Shown: piece by piece, positions 1 through 63,870 of the stretch
Layout: every line of letters starts with the position of its first letter
How positions within the stretch are numbered: the stretch's first letter is position 1
NCBI GenBank assembly: GCA_026874595.1
Contig: CM049316.1
Location: 37,309,695-37,373,694 of the forward strand
Reading direction: 5' to 3'
DNA from: Sipunculus nudus
Lineage: Eukaryota; Annelida; Sipuncula; Golfingiida; Sipunculidae
DNA: 64,000 nucleotides
Notes under the pieces: model-generated
Told to the model about the DNA's origin: nothing
Seen by the model: only the letters and a program-made list of their open reading frames with translations
The model's database searches: none
Translations under genes and position numbers: made by a program

Positions 1-3000
1 ATGAATAGTACACAGTCCCATTATGAATATCAAATGGAGTTAGCCTCTAACTCTGTTAAATCTCTCAGTTGCAATGAATGTATTGGTTATATAATTGCCA
101 GTGATGGATTTCAGAGACAATTTTTTTTCTGTTTTGGAGATTATGAATTTTAATAATCATTTGATATGGTGTCATTTTAAGTATCTACATAATTATTTAG
201 TACAATTTTGATAATATAAAACTTTCATGTGAAAAGTTATGAGCATTTATTAACAAGAATATCACTGCATGGGTTCTGTATTATGTTGGCACTCAAAACA
301 AATCCTAGTGATACAATCATTCGATCTATCAGGGTAGACTTGTGACTTGTTTTATTGTAATTTTAGTAACAATAAAAATGCCAACAAGAAAATACCAGTA
401 CGATATCGTAAAAGCAGTGACTTTCTGTTATGAATTTCTGCTGTTCCATCAAAAACTGGCCACTGGTGCCCAGACTGACGCCGAGATGGTCTTTACAGCC
501 ATAAGTGGTCAGAGCCAGCCATTGTAATGGAAGCTGACAACTGATGGGTTGTATATTATTATTACACTGTGTATTTATGTGGCGTAGCATTTAGGTATGT
601 AATCATGATGTGTAAAGCTAGTCTGCTGTAGGTTTTCTCAAAAAATGGGGATCCATTGTTCATATGTATAATGGGCAGGAGGTGTCGTGTAACTTTTAGT
701 ACAGTGGCTGATGTGGGCTCATTCAACCAGAGAACGCTTGATCAAAACACACACAGACAGCTAAACAAACAGACGCACACACCTATACCAGAGCGTTAAT
801 TTAATGTTTAAATTAACTGCAATCACCTTGAAATGAAATTAAGGCGATCCTTCCATGATTTTGATGACTTCAGACTCATTATATGGCGTAAAATGGATTT
901 CATGTAATTACAACTGCACTTATTAATTACTGCAACAAGAAACCCTATACTTTGAGATTATTTATTCCCTGTATAGTAAGTGCACAGTTTCTGCATTGCA
1001 TGCATTGATTTCTTTTTTTCATAACTACCTTATTAGTGTAATTATAACTAATACATAAGACCCTATAGTAAAGGCTTTAATTTATTCAGATTTTATTTTT
1101 GGTACTCCGTATATACACAGTTATATATCACCATAGTAATATCTAAACTAAGTACATGATAAAAATACCCATTGTGAGCACAAATTCTCTGTATCAGAAG
1201 CGGTTACCCTGCTCTCACTAAAATACTAAAATGGGCCTCTCTCAATTTGATACCCCAGATGAATCCATTGTTACATGGGGGTGATAAAGGTGTCTTGGTT
1301 GAATGCGGCCCAATCCTCTCTGTGTGCTTCTTGAGTAGACTAGTTTAATTAGAGAGGTCTGAATTGTTGTATATAAGCTTCTAATCCCTAAATGGGTATC
1401 ACCAATTGCTGGATATGCATGTCTCATGTATACTTTATATATTGTAATATATTAATTGATTCCAGGATTAGAGGACAGATAAATACTTATTTTCGTGGCC
1501 CTGCAGGGGTTTAGTGTACAGTTTTATCTAATTATTATTTAGTCTTGTTTGCATTTTGTTCAGCTTACATATTGGTTGTACATGAATCGAAAAAAAATAT
1601 AAAAAAATACTGCTAGAGTTTATTCTCATACTTGTAAACTATATATCTTATTATACCTAGGAGCGCCAGAAGGGTTGTCTTCTGTAATAAACCTCATATA
1701 TTGTGGAATACCATTATTTATATGTTAATGTTCAGTGATAACCAAATCAGATACTCTAAAGGAGAAAGGCTTCACATGAAGACATTTAAGATTGCAGTCC
1801 GAGGTTCGCTTTCAGAAGACATGGCTAATGTGGAAGACATTGGCCAAATTACTGCTGAGCAGACGGGAGACGTTACATGTGACCACTTCCTGAATGTTTG
1901 ATAAGATTACAAGAATATTGTAATTCTAATCAGAAAAGATTGTAGATCTACGGAATTGGGAGGTTGGCATTCTTGTACGAAGTGATAACACCGAAGGAGG
2001 TCAGAACAAGCAGCTGTTAACATTTCAGCCCGAATGTCAATACTAACAGTCGCACATAGATAAATAAAATATCGTAATACTGAGGTACGGGCAAATTAAC
2101 ATCATTTGCATACAGCTGACCTTTACTGTCAGGACATTAAACTACAGACAGAGACAATAAGTGCAACCAGTTGAACTGGATATTGAACCGTAGGGCAGAC
2201 CCAGTAATTGCAACAAGATGAACTGGATGTTAGAAATTTGACGTTCTGCCAGAGACAAAAAAAACTTCAGTGTCAGACTGCTGAATGATAAGCGAAGGCT
2301 TGCACTGTTCTCATTAAACTATGCGGGCCCCCACCTTTTCTGTCAGGGGCTATGATGGTAAAACATAGGTTGACTATAAAGTAAAAATTTACCAAATATT
2401 CTATAGTTAACCAACTGCATAAATAGATCGGTGAGAAACTACAGAAACGAGAAATACAAAATTACTGTACTCACTAGGTCATTTAACATGAGTTCAATGA
2501 TTTCTCTCAGATGTAACTTGTGACATAGGCCACCGATATAACTCGGCGCATATATCCTCTAGTATTATCGAGAGATAGTGCCATTTCGAATGATCAAACC
2601 TCCCCATTACAAAGTTAATGGGCAAAATTTGTTGGCTTGTATTGGAGAATTATTTTTGTAACACCTTGTTGTGAGGTCATGTCACTGACGTCGACAAGGT
2701 GCTCCAAGAATGTCACAAGTGTCCAAGTGCCTGGGGCAATTATAGAATGGGCATATCTTTAATAAGGCCTGTGTATATTTGTACCATAAGTTAACTGTGA
2801 TGTAGAACAATTCTTTTCAATGAATATACAGAATATCTGTAAGACCCGAAGGGTTTTACACAAAAACGATGAAATGTCCAAAAATGATCCATGACAACGC
2901 TGTGAGCAGGGATTTTCAATGTGTATCATTGGTATCAGAAGTTCCTTGGGGGGAAAAAAAACAGAATGCACAGATCATGTGAAAACGTGTAGTGTAAGTT

Positions 3001-3980
3001 AATGTTCATAACGAATTTACAAAGGGACTTTTCATCAGTATGCATTAAATTTTGTAGACACAGAGTAACATATTTTGACACAGATCCAACTACATTGGTG
3101 TCATTTTTAAGAGAGATTGCATTCACTGTAAGGGTTAAACAGAGGAGATAAAATAAATTATGAGTTTGCCAAAACAACTTGTAAAAAATCTGCTAAAGCA
3201 TACTTGTACATGTAGGGGGATTTAAGGAGGACCAACTTAATTAAATCTTTCATGTAGGGCAAGTAGAATCGATAATTTAATGTATTCCCGAATGGCTTTG
3301 TCATTCGCCTGTAGGGGGTATATATTTCGCTCCTTTCGCAACATGAATGCCGCCACCTTGTGGCGCTTATTTTTGCCCAAGTCCTCGTGAAGCCATTGTT
3401 TGGTGGGAAGCTTTACATTAGAAGTCTTTACTCAGTTTATGAAAAGGTTTCGTAAAGTTACCCCCACCGTCTTTCTGGGGGGAAAACTGGTTCATCTTTT
3501 TTTTTTTTTTTTTTTTTTTTTGCTTCTAAACCGAGGGCGCTTCTACGCTAGCACAGGGTATAAACGGCCTGGAAATGCCGTGTATTAGATTTCAGGCCAT
3601 AGACGCTGATCTTATAGGCGAAACGAATCGACAAGCCGAATGAAAAGAATGATGGGACGTATTTAAAAAGATATGACTATGTAGACCTTCTATCATGTAC
3701 ATTTCGCTGCCTTGTCAACTGCATGAAGCTGAAATAAAATGTGAAACCTTCCTGTTCCCGTCTTGTTTTTGAGTGCTCTAGTTACAGAGATTGATATACA
3801 TGTTATGATAGTGCTCAAAGTTCCATACATGGAAAGGTAAATTTTGCGTGTGGTCCGATATCCAGTTACAGATATATAAGACTAACTTCGCGTATCTACG
3901 TATGTTTAGTGGTCTCTAGGATATTGTTGAAGACCGCTACTGAATGGGCATTGTTTGCAGTTTACGGTCTCTTGATTTGT
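1..3980. other. Flank with no recognisable gene
   Basis: AT-rich sequence far downstream of the CUB gene. Small open frames here show no domain, codon structure or repeat that I recognise. A poly-T run sits near 3500. Nothing can be assigned. Confidence 0.5.
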
Positions 3981-4045
3981 GACAAAATTATCCAGTTCTG
4001 CAAAACCCTACTAGTGAATCCTCTGAATTACGAACACTGGTGGGT

Positions 4046-4345
4046 TTTTCAGAGGGGCGTCAATGTAGGGGGGGGGGGGGGGGTATATATCCCCCATGGG
4101 TATATCCCCCCTTTTTTACAAGGGGGATGAACAATGTAATCACCCCCCCCCCCTCAGATATTCAGAATAATATTTATATATTGCAAATGAAATATATTAA
4201 TAAATAGAATGGTTCCTTTAACGAGTTAACCAATAAAAATAATATCCAAAACTGGTTAAGAATAAACTTATACAGGAAACATCCCTTATTTTCTAAAACC
4301 TTTCCATTAATCGTAAAATATTTGATAAAGTAATATGTGCCATAC
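4046..4345 (+). repeat. Dispersed repeat with poly-G and CCCCC/GGGGG segments, copy 1
   Basis: Begins with GGGGCGTCAATGTAGG and a G run, then GTATATATCCCCC, a C run, and AT-rich sequence ending near CATACAGACGGTAAAA. A diverged relative is at 9232-9480. No termini or coding part could be defined. Confidence 0.5.
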
Positions 4346-5984
4346 AGACGGTAAAAAGGTATGTGTAGATGTGTGTGTGCAAGTCCTTCCCCTCACGCTG
4401 GAAGAAAAATTGACGCCGCTTTATTTCAGTGCTTGTATTAGAGAGCTTGCAAGCCTCCGAGTTCACTATCCTGTAGAAAAAAACAGAGTCCGTGGAGACC
4501 GGTGTAAATAGATTCAAGATTTCTCTCCAGAACCGGGCAAGTTGCCGATTTGAGCAAGAAAGGATATACAATGATATGCGGTTACACAATGTTATAAAAT
4601 GTTTCCAAAATACTCTGATCCTAATTAAGCAGTTGACCAAAACTCTTGGTTTAACATGAATTCATATTTACAAATTTAAAAATTAATCTGCCCTAAATAT
4701 GCTGCCGGCATGCAGTGACGAAAAGTATTTCTTGTCGTCACAGCTAACAGTCCACGTGATTTAATCTGAATATGGAAGCATGTGGAACTGAGAGGTCTTG
4801 GTAGTTCAACCATCCCAAAGCTGACTTTATTGTTATTGTAGCAAACTTAGAGCAGGCCTCGTGCTCTTTTGACGAAATAATCTGCTGCAACTACCAATGC
4901 ATGGTTTTCATGTCTAAAGGTTTCACAATGTGACATGGTAGGATTTTTTGTTTAGGTTTTTGTTGCTCTGTCCTGTATGTTCTCAGGACGACCAATTGAT
5001 AATTTGCAGGACGATCTTCGACAGCTGTTGGTTCTCCATTTCTTGGAACATGTCATGCCCAGTGCAACATTCTTGGTCCTATTCGATACTGGTGATTATA
5101 AAACCTGAAAATGTTTGATGAAACCATTCCGTTCGATGTGGAAGATATGTTTTTTTTTTTAAATCACACAAGGAGACTCGCGTGGAATGGCAGATGAACC
5201 ATACGAAAGAAGGTCGCCTCAGATAACTAATTGAACTAACTAGATGAAGAAGCTTAGATAATAGTAAACCTTTGAGGCAGGCTGTATCTCTGACTACGTG
5301 CAGCTGATCTGCTACCCTCAGAATTCTTCAGCCTCCATAAAGTGAGCTTTTTTACGTGTCAAGGCTGGCCATGCATGGTCTCTGTATTGAAATGCAAACC
5401 CCTCATTTAAAACGATCACACGTTCGATGTACACATTAATTTTGTTTGGCTTCCTAACGAAGACTGGTTGTTCGCCTTTAAAACCCCTTGGATTTTTTAA
5501 AATGTTTAATGTATGTATGATTCTAGTGTTTTAACTAAGAGGTCATTAAAATGTTTGAATTGGATGTGGCCCTGGAACTGCTCAGCCGTGTTGTTGAACC
5601 TGAGTTTGCCTCTTTTTTTCTGACATGTTTAGAGTTCCCTAGGTTTGCCTTTCATCATTTGAGTTTAGCTTAAACACAGTCTGTCATAGGTGGGCCTTAG
5701 TGTCTTTTGATATCCTACGGTTTGAAGACGATGCGGTACTTCAGATGGCAAGGCCCAATCATCGTGGATTTCAAAACTGAAGTTGAGACCCAACCACCGG
5801 ATTCCATATGTGAAGCGGAGAGCTGGAAGTTTTTATTTTTTAATAAGCTTCATATTCACAACAGGTACTTCACAGGTACGGATGGAACTAAAATATGATA
5901 AAATATAAGAATATTTTCACTTGTGCGGATACCTTGGGCCGTATAAAGCGATTTCAGAACTCTGCATAAACCTGTTTTGAACAT
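4346..5984. other. Unassigned stretch
   Basis: No gene, motif or repeat recognised. The largest open frame (4293-4640, minus) is Arg/Ser/Leu-mixed without a recognisable domain and lacks plausible splice context. Confidence 0.4.
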
Positions 5985-8900
5985 TTTTAGCTCAGCTGAC
6001 TATAAGTCATCTGAGCTATAGTCGTGGTCCATTGTCCGTCGTCCGTCCGTCTGTCCGTCTGGATGTCCGTCCGTAAGACTGGCACGTTTCGACACCGTTG
6101 GACCTATGAATCTGAAATTCGGCATACAGTTAGATGTCTCTAAAATCTCCTACCATGCCAAAAATTGGGTCAATAGGGACTTCGTTCCTTTGAGATATTA
6201 ATGAAAAACCTCAATTTTTTTATTTGAAATCTATTTTCACACTTCAGGACTGCCTAATATCAAAACCACTCATCTGGTTTTCTTCATATTTACCATAAAT
6301 ATTCCTCTATATAGTTTCTATGTACATGCCAGATATTAAGTCAGTATTATATCATTTAAAAAAGTTATGGGCCCAAACATAATGGACTTTGTAAAAAAAT
6401 CAGGAAGATATTTGGTCACTTAAGACCAAAAGTGTTAAAGGTAGGGACTTTTTTCCAGTAATACAACTTTAATTAATCAAAATTTAATTGTATACCAAAA
6501 ATTAGATCAAAATCTGTTAAATTTTTTTAAATATTGGCAAAAATATAAAATTGGTCCTTAAATTTTGCCCAACTTTGGCCACGGCACGTTTTTTTCCTGT
6601 AAGTACTGTGGATTTAATTTTCACAGCATGTATACATAAGGATTTAATCTGTTAAAATCTGAAATTTGAAAATAAAAGCTGCAAAATTAGGCTAGTTATT
6701 GAATTTTTTGGAGGCTCTTGTATTCCCTTACATTGTCAAGCAGTCCACTTTGATGACTGTAGGTCATTCAGTGCACATCTCTATGCTCCACAGGCTGTTG
6801 GCATAATATTAGATGTCCCCAAAATCTCCTACCATACCAAAAATTTGGTCATTAGGACTTTGTTCCTTCGAGATATTTAGGAAAAAAAACTCCGTTTTCC
6901 ATAAAAAAAAAGCCATTGTTACACTTCAAGGCTGCCTAATATCAAAACCGCTGATCTGTTTTTGATTGTATTTAGTATTCACATTCTTTCATACATTTTC
7001 TATGAACATACAAAAAATTAGGTCAGTATTGGGTATTATTTTGAAGTTATGGGCCAAAACATAATGCAATTTTTTAAAAAATCAGGAAATATATTTACTC
7101 ACCTAACATGAGAATTGCTGAACCTAGAGACTTTTTTTCAGGAATATAACTTTATTTAATCAAGATTCAATTGTTTACCCAAAATTAGATCTGAATTTTG
7201 CAAATTTTTCAAGTTATTAGCATAAATAAAAAATCAATACCTTAAATTTTGTCCAACTTTGGCACTGTTGATTTAATTTTCACAGCATATATACATAAGG
7301 ATTTAATCTTTTAAAATCTGAAATTTCAAAGAAATTGATTGGAAAGAATAGCTTTTATTCATGTTTTCATACACCATGTCAAGTGTTGTTTACATCTAGC
7401 CCACCTAGCACAGCCTTCACTTGCATTATGTAACCTACCCCAGGCAGCTTGCCTTGGGTCAGCTTGGCCATTACCAGCAGGCTTCCCCTCTGCCCTGTAC
7501 TCCCCCCCCCCTCCGATGGTGCATAAACTAGATGAATGTTATTATTTTCTGTATTTGATTCATTCTTATTCAGGCTATGTTACATTTTAGATTTTGTATT
7601 GTACCACCAGGGTTACAATGATTAAAGTGTACATTTAATTGTGTCCACAAAGTGGTGTATTGTTATGAAAGTGTGGATGTTCATGAGATAAGTAATTCCT
7701 TACTTCAAAGGAGTAAAAACTTCACCAGGTGTGAAATTGACTATTAATTCCAGTGATAAATTAAAACTGGGATAGTAATTAGCACAATGATATTGTTTGT
7801 CCCTAATTCAACCAACAGTGTGTATACTTGATTTGAAAAGATGTTTTATTTTATCAAATTTACTGAATCTTTTATTTTATTTTGGTGAATAAAATTAAGC
7901 ATGTACTGAAAACTCAAATGTGCAAAACTTTTTAATAGTGATTCAAGGAATATTCTTGTAGATGCCATGTTGTGGCATTATTTTCTTTTAAATTCAGTTT
8001 AAACATTTATGATTTAAAAATAATAAAATATATGTGTATGCATAATATGACCCAATATGAGCTACACTCTGGATATATGATGATTGCAACTTTGCAACAA
8101 TTCTAATATTTTAACTTATAGTTTAAGTTTTTTACTCTGTATATATTATGATTGCAACTTTTGCAACAATTCTAATATTTTAACTTATATTTTCAGGTTT
8201 TTTTTTTTATTAAAAATTTATAAAACCTGTAAATAAAAAAATGATTCAGATAAAAACCTCTTAATGGAAAAAGTGGATATGCTTAAAAAAAAGGATTATA
8301 TATAAACTTAAATCCATTATTCCCTTGAAAGTGAAAAAGGTATTAGTCCATTCTGTCAACTTCCCTGTCCATTTGTAAATTTTCATATGCATCACAGTAT
8401 CTCAAAACTTTTACTGTTTTTCTTCATGACAGTCTTGTCAGAGTATTAGTTTGAAATCATATATTTAGAACTTTACTATAATCAAGTAGGAGGGCCCCTT
8501 TCCTCTTTGCTTTTCATATTCTTATATAAATGAAAAACATTACAATAGAATATTTCTATATCCATCTTCGTGCTGCCCCCACTTTTCCCTTCTCCGAACC
8601 TCATCCCAAAGTCAGCCTCAGTAAGCAAGAACAAGATGAATCAGATATATTCATACTTCAGCATAGTTAATCATAACATCATATCTGTCAAATTGAAAGC
8701 TTGCAGACTACCATACACTTTAGATCCTTCAACAAATAGCCTTATCATCATTCTACTACTGCTTATTACTGCTGTCATTGCATTCATATTTGCTCAAATA
8801 TATCACAATTTTCAACCCCTCCTAAATAAATAAAAAATAAACCACTATATTTTACTCTATTAATCCATCAGTCAGGTAATTTCATTTATCATTTACTCAC

Positions 8901-9045
8901 ATATTACATTACATTCCTTTATAATAGCCCAACATGTCCATGATATTCATAAGCTTTTTCGACTCGATATAGTATCACAGTGGAGAAACATTTATAGTCC
9001 CAATCATGATCAACTGAGCGCCGTGACCCATGGGTCCCTTGTTTT
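5985..9045 (-). mobile_element. GTCCGTCC-rich non-autonomous element with internal tandem units, copy A
   Basis: The plus-strand left end reads TTTTAGCTCAGCTGAC, then an inverted repeat (AGTCATCTGAGCT) forming a hairpin, then a GTCCGTCCGTC-rich stretch. The right end, reversed, reads AAAACAAGGGACCCATGG, matching the starts of copies B (44312) and C (48635). Inside are two ~680-bp diverged tandem units (from about 6110 and 6793) sharing AAAATCTCCTACCAT and GCCTAATATCAAAACC. No coding capacity. Defined ends plus internal tandem repeats resemble helentron-associated or pearl-type elements of bivalves, but that class is a guess. Confidence 0.6.
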
Positions 9046-9231
9046 CTGAGTTATGTGGTCAGTCTACATTGTTATTTTATTCGTCGAAAGCTTATGACCT
9101 AACTCATGCCCATCTTGGTCCGTCCCTAGGCAATTTTTATGTTCCTTGTTATAAAAATAATAAAATTCATTTTCTAAATGCCGATTATGGTTTCCTACTT
9201 TATGAAGATGCTCACATAGAGAGGTTCGGCT

Positions 9232-9480
9232 CTGTCAAGGGCGTCAATATAGGGGGGGGGGGGGGGATGGGGGTATATATCCCCCCACTTTTTGGCAAGG
9301 GGGGGGGGGATGGTAAATGTAATCATGGATAATAAATGGACTTTGGTTCCATTAATGAGTTTACTATGAAATATTTATATTTAAATGGTTTAGAATTAAC
9401 ATATAACCTTACTTTTTAAAACCTTATATTTAATTGATATACATTTGATATGCGTCACACAGACAATTAAATATATATAT
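9232..9480 (+). repeat. Dispersed repeat with poly-G and CCCCC/GGGGG segments, copy 2
   Basis: AGGGCGTCAATATAGG, a G run, GTATATATCCCCC and then AT-rich sequence ending near CACACAGACAATTAAA, matching the order seen at 4046-4345. Same orientation as copy 1. Confidence 0.5.
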
Positions 9481-10064
9481 ATATAATGCAATGGCAAACG
9501 GAAGAATGTGATTGCTATAATATTTATTATCTCCTTACACTAGATGTCTTAAAGAGGCCTCCTCCCGTGGTGCTTGTTGATCAATCATTTATTTCTTTTT
9601 CTACGTGTTGAAACTACCTCTGAGGGATGTAAATAAAGGTCACATGGTATATACCTCATCAGCTGTTTTCATTGACTGTATTCCGACCCTGTTAATTAGC
9701 CCGCCTCATCGGCTGACTATGTTGAGCATGTCTAAGTCAAACTTTTGCTGTACAACCTTTTAAATCCTGTAGGTGTCTTATTAATTTCATTGTAATTGAG
9801 TTAACACGGTAGTTCCCAATTATGTGGGATTAGTATATTACCCAATCCAGTTCATCATCAGGTCAGATCCAGATGAGGAGTTATGAAGGCTCCCCCCCCC
9901 CCCCCCATTAAAAACCTTGAAAATGGGTTTTTTTCAACAAAGCTCCAAACAAAGGAGAATATATTCATTTCATTCTAAGAAAAGGGTGAAACCTGTAACT
10001 GTATTATTTGAGTAGTAACATAAGATTTAAAGCTTTTCGTTGGTCTTTTTCCCAGTAACCAACC
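9481..10064. other. Unassigned stretch
   Basis: AT-rich sequence with a short (TA)n near 9470 and a C run near 9892. No gene or repeat family recognised. Confidence 0.4.
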
Positions 10065-10925
10065 TGTTACGGAACCTAATAACAACATATCACGTAGTCG
10101 TGACGGGCATAGATTTTGTTACGGAGATAAAAAAAATCAGATTCTGTAACACAAGGCAGCGTGGAATGTCTAGGGGATTGGATAAAGAAGTCAGTGGGTT
10201 TTTGTTAACAGATAATTATAATTTATTCTTAAAACAATCCTAACATTACAATACACTAAATCAATAAAATTACACAGTGAAACATTAAAAATGTACAGTA
10301 CCAGAGTGTCCGGATCCTAGGCTTTGATTCTTGATACTACCACTGTCACAGAACAACAAGTCCTTTAAAACCTATAATCCAGATGAACAGTTCACGTAAG
10401 TCTTCTCAGAGAATAGTCCAATGTACTCTAGAAAGCAATCTGTTGTACTCCAAAAGTGAAGTTCTGGTAACAATCCCAAAGGCAAACTTAAGACTGTATA
10501 AAATCTGTTACAAATTTCGAAGAATATCTATAAGTTCTGCAATTATCGGATAGGTCCCAAAACTGACTCACACTCTTCCGTGTCCGCTGGAATTTTTTTC
10601 TCTCCTCCCCTCGGCTCTAAACACAGCCTCTATTTATAACTTTTTCACCCAAAGCCTATAAACTTCTATTTCACGAACATCCCAAATAACACAACAAGAC
10701 ACGCGCTCACAGAGCGCGAACAGCCCATTAAATTCCAATTTAGCACGACAGCGAGCGCTGTGTTTACACGCCAGGGTTCAGCCAGTACAGATTACACCGA
10801 GGGCTGTGTCTCTACATGCCATACCAACGCCCTATGCCTGCGCTACATGAATCAGAATGTCAACGCCAAACCCTGCGCATAAAAAATCAGATACTCGCAA
10901 CACTATAAAACAGATACATATAACA
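10065..10925 (-). mobile_element. Probable solo LTR (861 bp)
   Basis: On the minus strand it starts TGTTATATGTATCTG and ends GGTTCCGTAACA, the TG...CA form of LTRs. It has a TATA box (GTTATAAATA, 10640-10631) and an AATAAA (10227-10222) in the right order for promoter and polyadenylation. The 3' half matches 57813-58291 closely. No gag or pol lies beside it. Clear 5-bp target duplication was not found, so the exact ends are uncertain. Confidence 0.6.
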
Positions 10926-12220
10926 CCTTTCAGAGATATTTTTTGTATCCGTCCTTGTGTTATACGCAAGGAGGACCACAAACACAGTTATGTAAAGAGT
11001 GACATTTAGTCCTAATATTTCGATTATAGCCACACCAACTATACAATTTTTACAGGACTATGGAACAAAGATATAGAGTGAGTAGGTGATTTTAATTTGT
11101 GTTCTTTCTTTTTATTTTGGAAATTATCAGTTCACTTGCTTTTTTTATTTTTCAGAATAAGTCTGACGATTAAGACAAAGTGCATATGAACAAAAGTTTA
11201 TCCATTTTCAATAATGCCATTATGAACGTGAAATCTGGATTCTAAAAAATGCAAGCCTCCGCCAATTATTCGGCCAATATTTCCAGGTTCATAGGTGAAT
11301 AAGTGACTGTATATTTGGGAATATTTCTTGGTCACGTTTCTTGATCCGGAAGATGTGACGGACACACACCAAAATCTTATCGATTCTTCATTGGCCAGTT
11401 CCTGAAATAGTCTAAAAATTAAATGATAATCCGTCCATGATTGGTTGTGCTAGGTTGTAAACAAACTCACTAACGCGAACACACAAACACGCGAATGGGG
11501 ATGGACACATACCCTCCTGGCGGAAGCAATGAAAATTAGAATGAAAGTATATTATAGTTCATCTAAAGAGATTGAGACAGGAGCAGCAATCAGTCACATG
11601 GATACCAAGGCATTGTGCTCACCATGGAATAAGACGATCCGCGGAAAAATGAGAATTGTGATTAAGAAGCACATTTTGTTTGTGTTGATGCGGCCTATTA
11701 TATCTGCCAGTTCACACGCGATGTAGAAGCACGCGCTGTGTCAGTAATTGGTGTGATATGTTGGCTTGAACTGGAGCCGAACAAGTGCTGCGGTCCCCAC
11801 GCTGATTAGAGAACCAGTTTGCACGGTTTTTCCGATTGTCAACATTATTTTGTAGATGATTAAGTTCACACGTCGGTCACATAGGCGTTGTAAGAGCTTT
11901 CATGAAAAGGAATTACCAAGAGTTCATACACGGAGAGCAAGCCATAAAGTTTTACAGAAATAGTAGGTGATTAGCTCTCTTTAATACAGAAAAGGAGTGC
12001 CGCATTTTGCCTCTGGTGCCGTTTTCTCCCCAATATTTATGCAAAATTATGTAAAAGTTCTAAACTTTCCGGCAAACCTGTTCACCTGTTCAAGGGTGTT
12101 GAGCTTAATTTCCTTAGTTCTTGTATTCGCCCCTGCAGACGACCAGTCGGAGACCATGAACGAGCCTGTTGGATCGGAGATCTTAAGTTTGATAGCCCGA
12201 GAACTTACTAACCCAATCTA
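10926..12220. other. Unassigned stretch
   Basis: No domain or repeat recognised. Open frames up to about 100 residues have no splice or homology support. Confidence 0.4.
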
Positions 12221-12221
12221 T

Positions 12222-12748
12222 ACTATATCCCCTCATGTCCACCTGTTTTTTGCTATGAAAATTTTTATTAGTTACATTTCAAAGGAAACAATTATAGTGT
12301 AGGCTAGAGGATCAAAGGGCTTAATTTTCAACAAGATATACAAATACCAACATTACACCTTATTAAAGAAACAGAATTATTTTAAAATATAAGGGAAATC
12401 AGTCTACATTTAACAACATATCAGATCCACTCATGGCGGTCAAGGTTATTGGTCACATGTAAAAACAGCCTCTAATGATAGCTGCTGATTGGATGGTGTC
12501 CTGTAAACACTAAAAATATAGCCAGCTAAAACAAAAATGGCTACTCATGCAGGGACACATCATATCTGTCAGAGCATTGTGAAGAGACTAAAATGTTGTG
12601 AAACATACACTTGGGATTTATTGTAACATTTACTATATTAGGTTGTCACTTCCATATGCAGTTTTCTAGGAAATAATTGAAAAATATAAACTTTAAAGGA
12701 AATCATCTACAAAAAATAGGTGGACAGCATGTGGTGAAACGGACTTTA
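12222..12748 (-). mobile_element. TIR miniature element, family TATAGTCC, copy 1
   Basis: Ends contain CCCCTCATGTCCACCTG (left) and AGGTGGACAGCATGTGG with AAACGGACTTTA (right), inverted relative to each other. The interior (GGCGGTCAAGG, TTGGTCACATG, CTAAAATGTTGTGAAA, TAGGTTGTCACTTCCATATG) matches 47108-47649 in reverse. No coding capacity. Confidence 0.6.
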
Positions 12749-13420
12749 CCTCATATCACAGTAATGTCTTTTCATTTCATACCCTTTGATCGTATACAGT
12801 CTTATTTAAAATAGTGGTCCTGAAGATCATTGTTTGTTTAATTCTCTATGCACTGAACAAAATTTTATTCTGATAACGGGTACCCTAAAAGATATTGTAA
12901 TAAATTTGGCAATAAATGAATAAATGTTCCCTAAAGCTTACAGTGAACAATTCATAAGCAGTTGGCGGTATTTTGCTAATAGACAAGCATGCAATAACTG
13001 ACCGCTTTTGTTAAGAGAGAAAAATTGAGCAGAGAGAAAATCACATTTGAATAAGCGCACTAAACTAGATTGCTGTTTGTTCTCGAAATCGAGAATTCAA
13101 AGTGTAGACCGAGACCATTATTGAGTCGAGACCGAGACCGAGAATGAGATCCAGATCGGGGCCACTGAGACCAAGACCAAACCCTGCAGATTAATTTTGA
13201 GGTCTTTCTTATGTGTACATATCTGTATGTCATATATTTTATTTTTTTATCAGGGGAACATGTGCATTCGTCTACAAAGGCATTAAAAAACTTATGAAAG
13301 AAGTATGATTTAAAAGGTGGTCTCGAGAACGATCCTCTTGGCAACGGAACCAGGAAATGGCCTCAATCCTAATTTCTCTATGGATTGAGGGAGTAACCCA
13401 TTATCATATATCAACCCAAT

Positions 13421-13426
13421 TTTATT
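13421..13426 (-). promoter_or_regulatory. Putative poly(A) signal AATAAA
   Basis: AATAAA on the minus strand about 21 nt after the TAG stop of exon 18. If used, the 3' UTR would be only about 40-60 nt. Further AATAAA-like sites lie downstream, so the actual site is uncertain. Confidence 0.45.
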
Positions 13427-13447
13427 TGGATTTTAATAGCATGATAT

Positions 13448-63205
<49,758 letters not shown>

Positions 63206-63463
63206 CCTTCCTTCTAGCACTTTCAAATGCTAAATGCAGAAAACTAGATTCTAGAAAATGACATATGGTCTGGGTAATGGCGTACATGTGAAAGGAAACA
63301 TCTGTGTTAAAACATTAATCATATTTAGGAGCGTATAAAGATAACCTACACGATGTGTAGGTGTTCGTCTATCATTACGGTACGTTATTGCACTGGTATA
63401 TTTTTATGGTGTTTGGCTATCTATTAACAGGCGGTGTAGCAATTTATCGTCCATGTATACCGC

Positions 63464-63870
63464 GTTTGTGGCTCAGGGGTAGAGCACAGGACACAAAGCC
63501 GGGAGATCGTGACTTCGAATCTCAGCCGAGGAGGTTAGATTTTTCATGGTCGCCCCCATCCAGGGTGAGCGCTGTGCAGGCTTTATCGGTAAGCTGTGCC
63601 CCACGGCCGTGTTTTAAACTCACAAAAGGAGTGCGTCTTTCGGGGGTTCCTCGGTGATATGGCCCAGCAGTGGGAAGGGTTTCACATCCAGGGCCCGAAG
63701 GTGCAGTAGTCAACGGGCCTGGTTAATGCCAGAATATAAAATGGGAAAAAGCATGTGATACTGCCCTATCAATTAGTCTTAAACAGGAGTGGAATTCTGC
63801 AGATGACATACACTTAGTTAAGCTAGCATAAAAATGGAGGCGGTTACCTCGAACGAAAACATATAAAAAA
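63464..63870 (+). mobile_element. tRNA-derived SINE, copy 2
   Basis: A box TGGCTCAGGGGTAGAGC (63469-63485), B-box-like GACTTCGAATCTC (63511-63523), then the same body as 54430-54830, ending GGCGGTTACCTCGAAC and A-rich sequence. It lies about 260 bp upstream of the CUB gene's start codon, in reverse orientation, so could overlap the promoter or 5' UTR. Confidence 0.78.

Noticed and set aside
5985-9045. Small open frames such as 7339-7590 and 8570-8833 as genes
   Set aside because: They lie inside a non-coding repetitive element and show no conserved domain.
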